Origin: JACPYG01 sp964356545
GTDB lineage: Bacteria > Patescibacteriota > Minisyncoccia > Minisyncoccales > Staskawiczbacteraceae
Assembly: GCA_964356545.1 (NCBI GenBank)
Contig: CAYHHX010000003.1
Span: forward strand, 1 to 28,746
DNA: 28,746 nt
Direction of reading: 5' to 3'
The notes beneath the pieces were generated by a model, which was not told where the DNA came from, made no database searches, and saw nothing but the letters and a program-made list of their open reading frames with translations. This document shows positions 16,268 through 23,780 of this stretch, piece by piece; position 1 is the stretch's first letter, and each line of letters starts with the position of its first letter. Position numbers and translations under genes: made by a program.

Positions 16268-17717
16268 TAAAAAATGATAAAATTTTTGTAAATCTTGTAA
16301 GACAAAAAAATATGATGAAATAAGTTAATGCCCCAAAGGCTACTGAATAAAAAATATTAAGATTATATACTGCAGGTAATCGGACCATAAAAAACATTAA
16401 AAGACTAGAAAAACCAGATGCAATTATTGTTTTTACAAACTTTGTTTTAAAAATAGAAATGGGGGTAAAATACTTTGAAGCAATAATAGTTAAAAATAAG
16501 ATAACTGCAGAAGAAATTATTGTAGAAACCACCATACCATAAAAACCATAAATTGGTATGATAATAACACCTAAAATACAGCTCATTGTAGCACCTGCAA
16601 GTATTAATAAAAAATTCTTCTTTTGCTGGTCGCAAACAACCAAGATAAGGCTAAAAGGATAACTAATAAGGCTAATACCAATGAGATACATTAAAAGCTG
16701 GAACGCTAAAATAGAAGGATTAAAATTTGAACCATAAAAAAAGTCTATGATCTTGGGTGCTAAAACAACACCTCCCGTTACCGTAGGAATGGCTAAAAAA
16801 ATCATTAATTCCATTAAATGATCCCAACTTTTCTGAAGTTTTTCTTTAGAATGAAGAAAAAAACCACTCAAGGCTGGATAAAAACTCCTAATAATCAAAT
16901 CTGCTGGAACAACGGTGGCTAATGCGATTTTAGAAGCTGCGCTATACCAACCATTCTCTGCAATCAAACCGAAATATCCCAGTAAAATAGATGACACAGA
17001 GATGTAAATCCAACTCGTTGTAAAGCCAAAACTTAACGGCCAAGATGTTTTTAAGATACTAAAAATATTCTTATTCCAGTTTAATTTTAATGGAGTAAAA
17101 TAAAAATGAAAAAATAGCAAAAGAAGGGGCAGAGCAATTAAATTGGAAAGCAAATAACCATAACTTAAATTAGTAGCTGAAGGAAAATAAAAAATGACGA
17201 AAAATAATGCTCCAGCCATGATAATGTTTTGAGTAATTTTAATACTTGCCTCATATTCCATTTTTTGCCTGCTTCTCAAGAAAGCATAAAAAATACCAAA
17301 AAAATTAGTCATTAAAATAAAAAAAGATAAAATCCAAATTATTCTTCTGATTACTAGATCTGTAGTTATAAAAAAAGAACCCAATAACATTAATAATAGA
17401 GTTGCGACACTTAAAACAATGTTCAATGTAAGAATACTTGAAAATTCTTTTTCTTTCTCTTTATTACGAGAAAGATCCCTAGTAACTATATCGATTACCC
17501 CCAAATCAGAAAAAAGAACTACAACCGATACAAAAGAAAATGCAAACATGAATTTACCATATTCTATTGCTCCTAAAATCCTGGCCACATAGATAATCAG
17601 CGCCAAACCTAAAATCCTAGAAGTTATTTCGGCAAAAACTAACCAAAAAGTGTTTTTAAAAATGGTTTGCCTTATGCTAACATTTTCTAAAAAAAATTTT
17701 CTGATGTTTATATTCAT
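16251..17717 (-). CDS. Wzx-type polysaccharide flippase (MOP superfamily), copy 2
   Basis: 488 residues. Seen: about a dozen hydrophobic segments; the N-terminal pattern NTFWLVFAEITSRILGLALI, then VARILGAIEYGKFMFAFSFV and FSDLGVIDIVTRDL, typical of oligosaccharide flippases. It moves a lipid-linked glycan across the membrane. It clearly differs in sequence from the flippase at 5343-6845, so it is not a recent duplicate. Its start codon lies in a 23-25 bp tandem duplication that covers the end of the upstream methyltransferase gene. Confidence 0.9.
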   Translation of the reverse strand: MNINIRKFFLENVSIRQTIFKNTFWLVFAEITSRILGLALIIYVARILGAIEYGKFMFAFSFVSVVVLFSDLGVIDIVTRDLSRNKEKEKEFSSILTLNIVLSVATLLLMLLGSFFITTDLVIRRIIWILSFFILMTNFFGIFYAFLRSRQKMEYEASIKITQNIIMAGALFFVIFYFPSATNLSYGYLLSNLIALPLLLLFFHFYFTPLKLNWNKNIFSILKTSWPLSFGFTTSWIYISVSSILLGYFGLIAENGWYSAASKIALATVVPADLIIRSFYPALSGFFLHSKEKLQKSWDHLMELMIFLAIPTVTGGVVLAPKIIDFFYGSNFNPSILAFQLLMYLIGISLISYPFSLILVVCDQQKKNFLLILAGATMSCILGVIIIPIYGFYGMVVSTIISSAVILFLTIIASKYFTPISIFKTKFVKTIIASGFSSLLMFFMVRLPAVYNLNIFYSVAFGALTYFIIFFCLTRFTKILSFFNEKRI

Positions 17718-17762
17718 TGGTTTTTAGCAAAAACTATCATTGGTTTTTTTAGCAAAAACTAT
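17715..17762. repeat. Tandem duplication across a gene junction
   Basis: Two adjacent copies, 17715-17737 (23 bases) and 17738-17762 (25 bases), each start CATTGG and end AAAAACTAT. They differ only in a T run of five versus seven. The array spans the flippase start codon and the methyltransferase stop region. Confidence 0.85.
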
Positions 17763-18644
17763 CATTTCAAAATTTTTCTTAAAAAAGGGTTTAAATAAAA
17801 AACTAAAGGCATAAATAATAGTGTACACTGAAAAAACCAACATTGTATAAATCAGCATTTTCACAGATTTTTTACTTTTGTATTTTTTAAATAATCCCGT
17901 TCCTCCAAGTTCGTGTCTTAAGGAAACATTATTATACTTTATTTCTAAAATTTCGAAATTCAATTTATGCATGCATTTTTTCAAGTTGGCTTCAGAAAAA
18001 AGATATAAATGATAATATGGCAATAATACGGACCAAGGTAATTTAAACCAATAGCAAACAAATTGAGTGGCTTTAACCCAAAAACAATCTATATTTGGAG
18101 TTGAAATAATAATTATCCCTTCTTTTTTCAATATCCTTTTGCATTCCCTGAGCAAAGAAACCGGATCTACAACATGCTCAATAATATCGCCCAAATATAT
18201 CACCGAAAAATAATTATCTTTGAATTTTGCCTCCTCTAAAGTACCGTTAAAAACATTCAAACCATTGCTCGTTGCAATATTTGCTGTATATGTATTTGCC
18301 TCAACGCCATATGCATTAAACCCATATTTTTTCGCTAAAAATAAGAATTCACCATTAGCACAGCCCACATCAAGCAAATTACCCGTTGCTTTAAAATTAT
18401 TTAATGTATCTATGATTTTTATGAATTTTTTGTCGTATCTTTTTATTTTTTCTAAATTTTTAACCAATTTGCAGTGATATCCGGATTCTTTAGAGTAGAA
18501 GTTATCAATAAGTTCTTGGGCGTCCGGCAACGGATTCATAAACACCAAATTACAATTATCGCATTGTAAAAAAATACAGTTGTCCCTTTCGGAAAAAAAT
18601 GATATATATTTTAAATCACATATTGGACATTCTTTGATTTCCAC
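17724..18644 (-). CDS. SAM-dependent methyltransferase with zinc ribbon and C-terminal hydrophobic segment
   Basis: 306 residues from a GTG at 18644. Seen: paired cysteines C6/C9 and C28/C31 then FMNPLP; SAM motif I LLDVGCANGEF (90-100); GVEAN; GDIIEHVVDPVSLL; and STPN, typical of class I methyltransferases in polysaccharide clusters. A hydrophobic stretch near residues 265-288 may anchor it to the membrane. The acceptor is unknown. The last few residues come from a tandem duplication: the copy inside the gene has two extra bases in its A run, so the reading frame passes the TGA that would otherwise overlap the flippase ATG and ends at a later TAA. It is encoded 11 bases from the nucleotidyltransferase gene. 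Confidence 0.82.
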   Translation of the reverse strand: MEIKECPICDLKYISFFSERDNCIFLQCDNCNLVFMNPLPDAQELIDNFYSKESGYHCKLVKNLEKIKRYDKKFIKIIDTLNNFKATGNLLDVGCANGEFLFLAKKYGFNAYGVEANTYTANIATSNGLNVFNGTLEEAKFKDNYFSVIYLGDIIEHVVDPVSLLRECKRILKKEGIIIISTPNIDCFWVKATQFVCYWFKLPWSVLLPYYHLYLFSEANLKKCMHKLNFEILEIKYNNVSLRHELGGTGLFKKYKSKKSVKMLIYTMLVFSVYTIIYAFSFLFKPFFKKNFEMIVFAKKTNDSFC

Positions 18645-18655
18645 AATTAGGATAA

Positions 18656-19090
18656 CTACTTAACCTTAATTTTATCTAATAATCCGGATGAACTTTGAAT
18701 TTTGCTTCCGCCAACGCCGTTGACTATTTTAATATTAAAATTTTGGCAAACTAATTTCTCTTCTTCTGGTATATTTTTTGAATTTCTATCGCCTCCTTTG
18801 GCAAAATACAACTCTCCTTTATGCTTTTTAGCGATAAATTCTAAGCTCTTAGCAATGCTTTTGTCGCTGTCTATGGACAAAAAAACATCATCTACATGCT
18901 TGATGTTTTTTACAATTGCTAATCTTTCTTGCTGGGCCATAAAAGGCATGCTCCCTTTTACTTTTACCTGCATATCGTTATTGACAATAACCACCAAAAA
19001 ATCGCCAAGCGCTTTAGCTTCTTTGAATAAATTCATGTGCCCAATGTGAATTGGGTTAAAGTAACCCGAGGTTATGATTATTTTCTTCAT
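18656..19090 (-). CDS. HldE-C/TagD-like nucleotidyltransferase
   Basis: 144 residues. Seen: GYFNPIHIGHMN (9-20) with the HIGH motif of the cytidylyltransferase-like superfamily, FAKGGDR (96-102) and GGSKIQSSSGLL near the C-terminus. The KGGDR segment resembles the adenylyltransferase half of HldE, which makes ADP-heptose; TagD (CDP-glycerol) and FAD-synthetase-like enzymes are alternatives. It is a stand-alone domain with no kinase partner in the window. It is the first gene of the minus-strand run and faces the FkbM gene across a 51-base divergent region. The gap to the next gene is 11 bases. Confidence 0.8.
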   Translation of the reverse strand: MKKIIITSGYFNPIHIGHMNLFKEAKALGDFLVVIVNNDMQVKVKGSMPFMAQQERLAIVKNIKHVDDVFLSIDSDKSIAKSLEFIAKKHKGELYFAKGGDRNSKNIPEEEKLVCQNFNIKIVNGVGGSKIQSSSGLLDKIKVK

Positions 19091-19104
19091 TTTAGCAATT
19101 TAAT

Positions 19105-19133
19105 TTGCCTTTCTAATGGTTTACTTATATCAT
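19105..19133 (+). promoter_or_regulatory. Probable promoter of the FkbM-ligase operon
   Basis: TTGCCT (19105-19110), a 17-base spacer and TATCAT (19128-19133) match sigma-70 hexamers 4/6 and 5/6. The predicted start near 19140 is only about two bases before the ATG at 19142, so the message would be leaderless or nearly so. It lies in the only divergent intergenic gap of the glycan locus. Confidence 0.5.
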
Positions 19134-19141
19134 TAATTAAT

Positions 19142-20035
19142 ATGAAAATCAATGAGAATTATTTTGCATATATTCCCAAAACTGGTGAATTTTTAAGATT
19201 TAGGTTTATTGAATTTAAGAAATTGGCGGAAGCAATTAAGCGCTTTGGATTTTCCCCTCCTTTCATTAAATTTTGGATTACCAACTTATTTGTTTATAGC
19301 TTTGTTTGGCCATTTGCAAGAGTTGCTCTAGGCAAAGAAAAAGGTTATAAAGTGTTAGACTATTTGGTAAGAACGCCGGCGCCTCCGGGAGTATTTTCTT
19401 TCCCCACCCTAATGAAAAATAAAGTAGCGCTAAGGAATGCCGCAGATTGGGGGATTTTCATTGAAATATATATCAGCGACGCCTATCATAAAGATACCCT
19501 AAAACATGGGCTGACCGTGGTGGATATCGGAGCACATGTGGGGCTTTACACGGCTCTGGCGGCAGAAAAAACTGGCCATGCGGGAAAAGTTATCGCCATA
19601 GAGCCAGAACCAAAAAATTACGAGCGAATTTTGGAAAACATTAAGATAAACGGTTTTGGCAATGTGATTGTTAAAAAAATAGCATTGTCGGACCATACAG
19701 GTTCAGAAAAACTTTACATATCTCCGTCATCGGCTCGGCATTCTTTACTTCCACCAGAAAATAGTAGCAATTTTGCGCAAATAACCGTAAAAACATTAGA
19801 TACATTGCTTGAAGAATTAAATTTAAAAACAGTAGATATCATAAAAATTGACGCCGAGGGAGCTGAAGTGGGAATATTAAAAGGAATGGTAAAAACATTA
19901 AAAAATAATCCTGAAGTAAAAATAATCGTGGCAAGTTATCATTACTCTTCTGAAATAGAAGAGGTGCAAGAGTTTTTGCATAAAATGGGTTTTAAAACTA
20001 AAATTTCTTTTTCTAATATAATCATAACTACATGA
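19142..20035 (+). CDS. FkbM-family methyltransferase
   Basis: 297 residues from the ATG at 19142. An open frame continues upstream to 19037 but would overlap the opposite gene and carries no family sequence. Seen: SAM motif I VVDIGAHVGLY (126-136), AIEPEPKNYERI, and the FkbM signature IIKIDAEGAE near 233-242. FkbM-type enzymes O-methylate sugars or similar hydroxyls. The 120-residue N-terminal region before the SAM fold is longer than the core domain and of unknown role. Its stop overlaps the start of the ligase/polymerase gene (ATGA), so the two are translationally coupled, which suggests methylation of the glycan that the next protein handles. Confidence 0.87.
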   Translation: MKINENYFAYIPKTGEFLRFRFIEFKKLAEAIKRFGFSPPFIKFWITNLFVYSFVWPFARVALGKEKGYKVLDYLVRTPAPPGVFSFPTLMKNKVALRNAADWGIFIEIYISDAYHKDTLKHGLTVVDIGAHVGLYTALAAEKTGHAGKVIAIEPEPKNYERILENIKINGFGNVIVKKIALSDHTGSEKLYISPSSARHSLLPPENSSNFAQITVKTLDTLLEELNLKTVDIIKIDAEGAEVGILKGMVKTLKNNPEVKIIVASYHYSSEIEEVQEFLHKMGFKTKISFSNIIITT

Positions 20036-22614
20036 AAAAAAATAATATATTTCTTGAAGAAAAAATGTCAAATTTAGTATTTTGGGTAATTTGCTGTATT
20101 TTATTTTTACCTATTATAATTCTTCCTCCAAACTTCCAGCCCTCTGAATGGTCAAGGTCAATTTTGTTTAGAATCGCTTTAACTGCCTTAGTTTCTTTTC
20201 TTCTTTACAGATTTTTTTACAAAAAAGATATTTCCATAGAATTACCAAAATGGAACATATTCTCTTACTTGCCATTTTTAGTGCTTGTGGTATTTTTTAT
20301 CAACTTGATTTTAGCAACAATATTTTCAGAAGATATTGCATTTAGTATTTTTGGCTCGCCCAGCAGAGCAGGAGGTGTATTAAATTTACTATTCTTCTTT
20401 ATTTTTTCTATCATTTTAGCCATCTTTATTAATAAAAATCAGTGGGGGAAATTATTTAATGTGCTATTTATTACCGGCTTTTTGGCATCTTTACTTGCCA
20501 TCGTCCAATACTTTAATATTTTAAAAAACATTTTCATTGCTTTTGAGGGAGGCTCCACACCATCTTTTCTGGGGAACTCTACCATCTTGGCAATATATAT
20601 GCTTTTTTTGTCTTTTTTGTCTTTTGTCTTCTTCGTTCAAAAACAAAACAAAAAAGAAAAGGCATTATATGGAATATTATTCCTTTTGTTTATTTTTACT
20701 ATCTTTATCAGCGGTTCAAGAGCGGCATATCTTGGCCTATTGATTGGATTTATCTATTTCTTTTTATTCTATCCATATCCAAAAAAGTATAAAACGCTTA
20801 AAATAGCTGCTGCCGTCATTTTACTATTTTCAATAATTGTTGTTATTATTTTTAATTTTTTCCCGCAATTAGGAGAAAAAAATAATGTCTTAAAAATAAT
20901 AACAAACCGTGTATCCATAGAAAGAATTGTGAAAGATATTTTTGGAGTAAGACTTTCGGTTTGGAAAATGACATTGGAGGCAATAAAAGACAAGCCCTTT
21001 TTGGGATTTGGCCCTGAAAACTTTTATATTGGCTTTGAAAAATATTACGACCCAACCCCATTTACCACTTCTGTATTATTGTGGGATAGGCCTCACAACA
21101 TATTACTGGATATTGCCGCAAATTCCGGCTTATTTTCTTTGTTGATTTATGTATCTTTTTGGATTATTTTATTTTGGCAATTACATAAAGTAAAGAAATC
21201 TGACTATTACACAGAAAATACGCTCAAAACCCATGGAGTTCAAGCTATGTTTATTGGTTACCTAATAGTGCTTTTTTTCAATTTTGACAGCTTTGCATCG
21301 TATTTAATTTCTTTTTTATTTATTGGATATTCTTTCTATTTAATTTGGCTACAAGAAGAAAAAATAACCGTATTTCCTCCTCAAAACATTTTTTTAAATA
21401 AAAAATCGCTGATTTTTATTTACTTTACAATAGTGGTTATGTTTCTGTGGTTTTGGAATATAAAACCCTTGTACCTTAACGATAAAATAACCCGTGCTAA
21501 GGACTTATCAAAAGAAGGGCGCTGCAAAGAAGCATTTAGTTTGTCTAATAACGAAAACTGGGGAAAATCCGGCATTATAAAACCATATGCAACTTTACTG
21601 TATTCTGATATTGTAAAAACTTGCGCTTTTATAGAACCAGAAAAAGAAGTGGAGTATTCTAAAAAAATGGCTTCTTTGTTGAAAATAGCCACTGATACAC
21701 AGCCGAAATTCTCAAGGATATGGCTTTTTCAGGGCAGTTTTACTAATGTGCTGGCCGCAAGAGAAGAAAACCCAGATAAAAAGAGTGCTTTACTCAAAGA
21801 AGCAAGAGATTACTTGAAAAAAGCTTTTGAATTAAGCCCCAAAAGGCAGGAAATATTTTCAGAATTGGAAAAAAACCATTTAATAGCCCAAGACTATAAG
21901 GCAATGGAAAAAACAGGCCAAGATTGCGTTGTAATAGACCCGCGCTTTGGCGAGTGCTATTGGTACACAGGACTTGCGCAAATATTTTTAGGTCAGCAGG
22001 AAGAAGGCAAAAAAAATATAGATTTAGCAATCGCCAATAGCTATAATTCTAATCCCGGCTACAAGCAATTAGCCATTGCCTATATGAGCCAAAAAAATTG
22101 GAGGAATGCGGTTATTGCCTATGAAAAACTTCGTGTACCAAATGAAAAATCTGCCGCCGCTAGTTATTATGCTACAATAGCTTTTTTATATGAAAAGGTT
22201 GGCGACTACCAAAAAGCTGGCGAGTCGGCGCTAGAAGTTTTTAAGTTACAACCAGAAAATCCGGAAACCGTGCCATTTATTAAATTATTACTCGGAAAAA
22301 AACCGAACGATGCCATTCTACATTCGTCTTTGGCGTTCATTTATGAGCAGCCAGGCCTCGAGCAGAAAGTTTCAGAAGCTAAAGCTATTTATCTTATGTT
22401 AATAAAAAATCACCCTGAAGACTTCCAATATCGCTGGAAGCTTGCTGAAATTTACTATGGACAAAAAGAATATGACCTTGCTTATGATCAGGCCATAGCG
22501 ATTATGGAAACAGACTCACACCAAAAAGATAATGTGGAATACTTTTTTACAAAAATGCCAAAAAGTTATTATGACCAATGGAAAGCGTGGTTTAAAACAA
22601 AGTACTCCTCCTAA
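20032..22614 (+). CDS. O-antigen ligase/polymerase-like membrane protein with TPR tail
   Basis: 860 residues. Seen: about ten to twelve membrane segments in residues 14-482, with GSRAAYLG (228-235), GFGPENFY (325-332) and RPHNILLDIAANSG (353-366), the signatures of the Wzy_C/WaaL O-antigen ligase family; the last membrane segment is near 462-482. From about 485 to the end is a soluble helical region with repeated TPR-like units (for example YLKKAFELSPKRQEIF and DYQKAGESALEVFKLQPENP), probably outside the cell. Family members join lipid-linked glycans to one another, to lipid or to protein (PglL type). Without a Gram-negative outer membrane, transfer to a surface protein is a reasonable inference. 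It is coupled to the FkbM gene by a four-base overlap. Confidence 0.85.
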   Translation: MKKNNIFLEEKMSNLVFWVICCILFLPIIILPPNFQPSEWSRSILFRIALTALVSFLLYRFFYKKDISIELPKWNIFSYLPFLVLVVFFINLILATIFSEDIAFSIFGSPSRAGGVLNLLFFFIFSIILAIFINKNQWGKLFNVLFITGFLASLLAIVQYFNILKNIFIAFEGGSTPSFLGNSTILAIYMLFLSFLSFVFFVQKQNKKEKALYGILFLLFIFTIFISGSRAAYLGLLIGFIYFFLFYPYPKKYKTLKIAAAVILLFSIIVVIIFNFFPQLGEKNNVLKIITNRVSIERIVKDIFGVRLSVWKMTLEAIKDKPFLGFGPENFYIGFEKYYDPTPFTTSVLLWDRPHNILLDIAANSGLFSLLIYVSFWIILFWQLHKVKKSDYYTENTLKTHGVQAMFIGYLIVLFFNFDSFASYLISFLFIGYSFYLIWLQEEKITVFPPQNIFLNKKSLIFIYFTIVVMFLWFWNIKPLYLNDKITRAKDLSKEGRCKEAFSLSNNENWGKSGIIKPYATLLYSDIVKTCAFIEPEKEVEYSKKMASLLKIATDTQPKFSRIWLFQGSFTNVLAAREENPDKKSALLKEARDYLKKAFELSPKRQEIFSELEKNHLIAQDYKAMEKTGQDCVVIDPRFGECYWYTGLAQIFLGQQEEGKKNIDLAIANSYNSNPGYKQLAIAYMSQKNWRNAVIAYEKLRVPNEKSAAASYYATIAFLYEKVGDYQKAGESALEVFKLQPENPETVPFIKLLLGKKPNDAILHSSLAFIYEQPGLEQKVSEAKAIYLMLIKNHPEDFQYRWKLAEIYYGQKEYDLAYDQAIAIMETDSHQKDNVEYFFTKMPKSYYDQWKAWFKTKYSS

Positions 22615-22632
22615 AGTTTCTTGCCAGGCGTG

Positions 22633-23625
22633 CTATTTAGTGGATTTGTAATTTCTATAAACTAAGCCAGAAATATTTTTAATCACTCCTTTCAGGGGCT
22701 CTATATTTTTTCCCTTAGTCATAACGCACAAAAAATAGGGAGATTTTTCAGTGTATACAATACCGCAATCGTGCAATTCCACATGGCCAATTCCGCCATT
22801 AGCTGGTTGTATATGTTCGCCGAACTTATGGGCAACTACGGTCCTTTCCGGTAACCCGGCCACAATGCCTTCGCGAAACGTAGTTTTGGAAAGCAATGAT
22901 AGAGCTTGCTCTGACATGCTTTTGCTCAAATAGGTTGCGCTATAGAGAATCCTAAAAAACAATGAGTACGCTCTTGGAGAGATCATGGTTTCTTCAGCAT
23001 TCTCAATCCCTAAAACAGCATATAATTCGTTAAGAGTGCGTTGGTTAATGTTAGCTAATAAAAGAATTGTCGCCCCATTATCAGAGTCAATAATCATGGC
23101 ATTAATCAAATCTTCAATGGCATAGAGTTTTCCGGCTTCCAGCTTGGATTTTTCCCCATAGGCTTCTTGCCGTATTAGTCGGTCAATATCATCGATATAT
23201 TGCAACTTACTTCTCAAAATGTCGGGATTAGCTTCCCGTTCCTTAAAATAGATGGTCATTATAACCACCTTGAGTATGCTAGCTGGGTTATAGTTATTAT
23301 TCTCACCAATGCCGATCCACCGTCCGTGGTTTAAATCAGAAAAAAAAACCGATGCATCCTGGATACTTCCTCTCTTTTTTTCAGAATCAATTAAGTAGAC
23401 AACCTGATTTTTTAACACTCTAAAATCATCTTGCTGGTCAGCTGATGGAATGATATAGGCAAGTAGCGGGTTAATGAAAGCGTACGAAGCATTATTTTCA
23501 CGCAGTGGATGTATAATATCCAACGCGCCAGCCAATACTTTTTGTTGCTGCTCCCAGCCGACACCATAACCCAGGGCAGTCCCAATGAGTAAAAATATCA
23601 AAGAAGATACGACAACTTTTTTCAT
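22633..23625 (-). CDS. Secreted or membrane-anchored beta-lactamase-fold serine hydrolase
   Basis: About 330 residues from the ATG at 23625; earlier ATGs at 23649 and 23646 lie in the predicted -10 element. Seen: a hydrophobic N-terminal segment (VVVSSLIFLLIGTALGYGV) acting as signal or anchor; the serine motif PASILK with S116/K119; SDN (180-182); and HKFG (265-268) in place of the KTG motif. These are the three active-site motifs of the class A beta-lactamase/penicillin-binding fold. The KTG change and the long insert before the fold set it apart from true class A beta-lactamases, so a peptidoglycan-related or unknown serine hydrolase is more likely than drug resistance. It converges with the ligase gene (18-base gap) and is transcribed separately from the surface protein gene. 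Confidence 0.8.
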   Translation of the reverse strand: MKKVVVSSLIFLLIGTALGYGVGWEQQQKVLAGALDIIHPLRENNASYAFINPLLAYIIPSADQQDDFRVLKNQVVYLIDSEKKRGSIQDASVFFSDLNHGRWIGIGENNNYNPASILKVVIMTIYFKEREANPDILRSKLQYIDDIDRLIRQEAYGEKSKLEAGKLYAIEDLINAMIIDSDNGATILLLANINQRTLNELYAVLGIENAEETMISPRAYSLFFRILYSATYLSKSMSEQALSLLSKTTFREGIVAGLPERTVVAHKFGEHIQPANGGIGHVELHDCGIVYTEKSPYFLCVMTKGKNIEPLKGVIKNISGLVYRNYKSTK

Positions 23626-23644
23626 GGTCTGTATTGTTTTAGTC

Positions 23645-23673
23645 ATCATACCATACAACCAAAAACCGCTCAA
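23645..23673 (-). promoter_or_regulatory. Promoter of the serine hydrolase gene, partly inside a terminator palindrome
   Basis: On the minus strand TTGAGC (23668-23673), a 17-base spacer and TATGAT (23645-23650) match the consensus 4/6 and 5/6. The start is predicted near 23638, 13 bases before the ATG at 23625. The -35 and most of the spacer lie in the right half (minus-strand sense) of the 23657-23690 palindrome. Confidence 0.55.
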
Positions 23674-23690
23674 TTGAGCGGTTTTTGGTT
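23657..23690. terminator. Perfect 34-bp palindrome, probable terminator of the surface protein gene
   Basis: The sequence is fully self-complementary about the centre 23673/23674; each 17-base arm runs AACCAAAAACCGCTCAA. The GC core (ACCGCTC) followed by a T run fits an intrinsic terminator in either direction. It lies 91-124 bases beyond the stop of the surface protein gene (minus strand). Confidence 0.8.
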
Positions 23691-23780
23691 TTCCCTTTCA
23701 ACTCATTTGCATCTAGGCTTTTAACCAGAAACTCCGACAAAAAAGCAATCTAGGAAACGAGCAAGGGGTTCATTTTGGAA

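Noticed and set aside
19037..19141. N-terminal extension of the FkbM protein
   Set aside because: It overlaps the start of the opposite nucleotidyltransferase gene, includes the predicted promoter, and has no family similarity; the ATG at 19142 is better.
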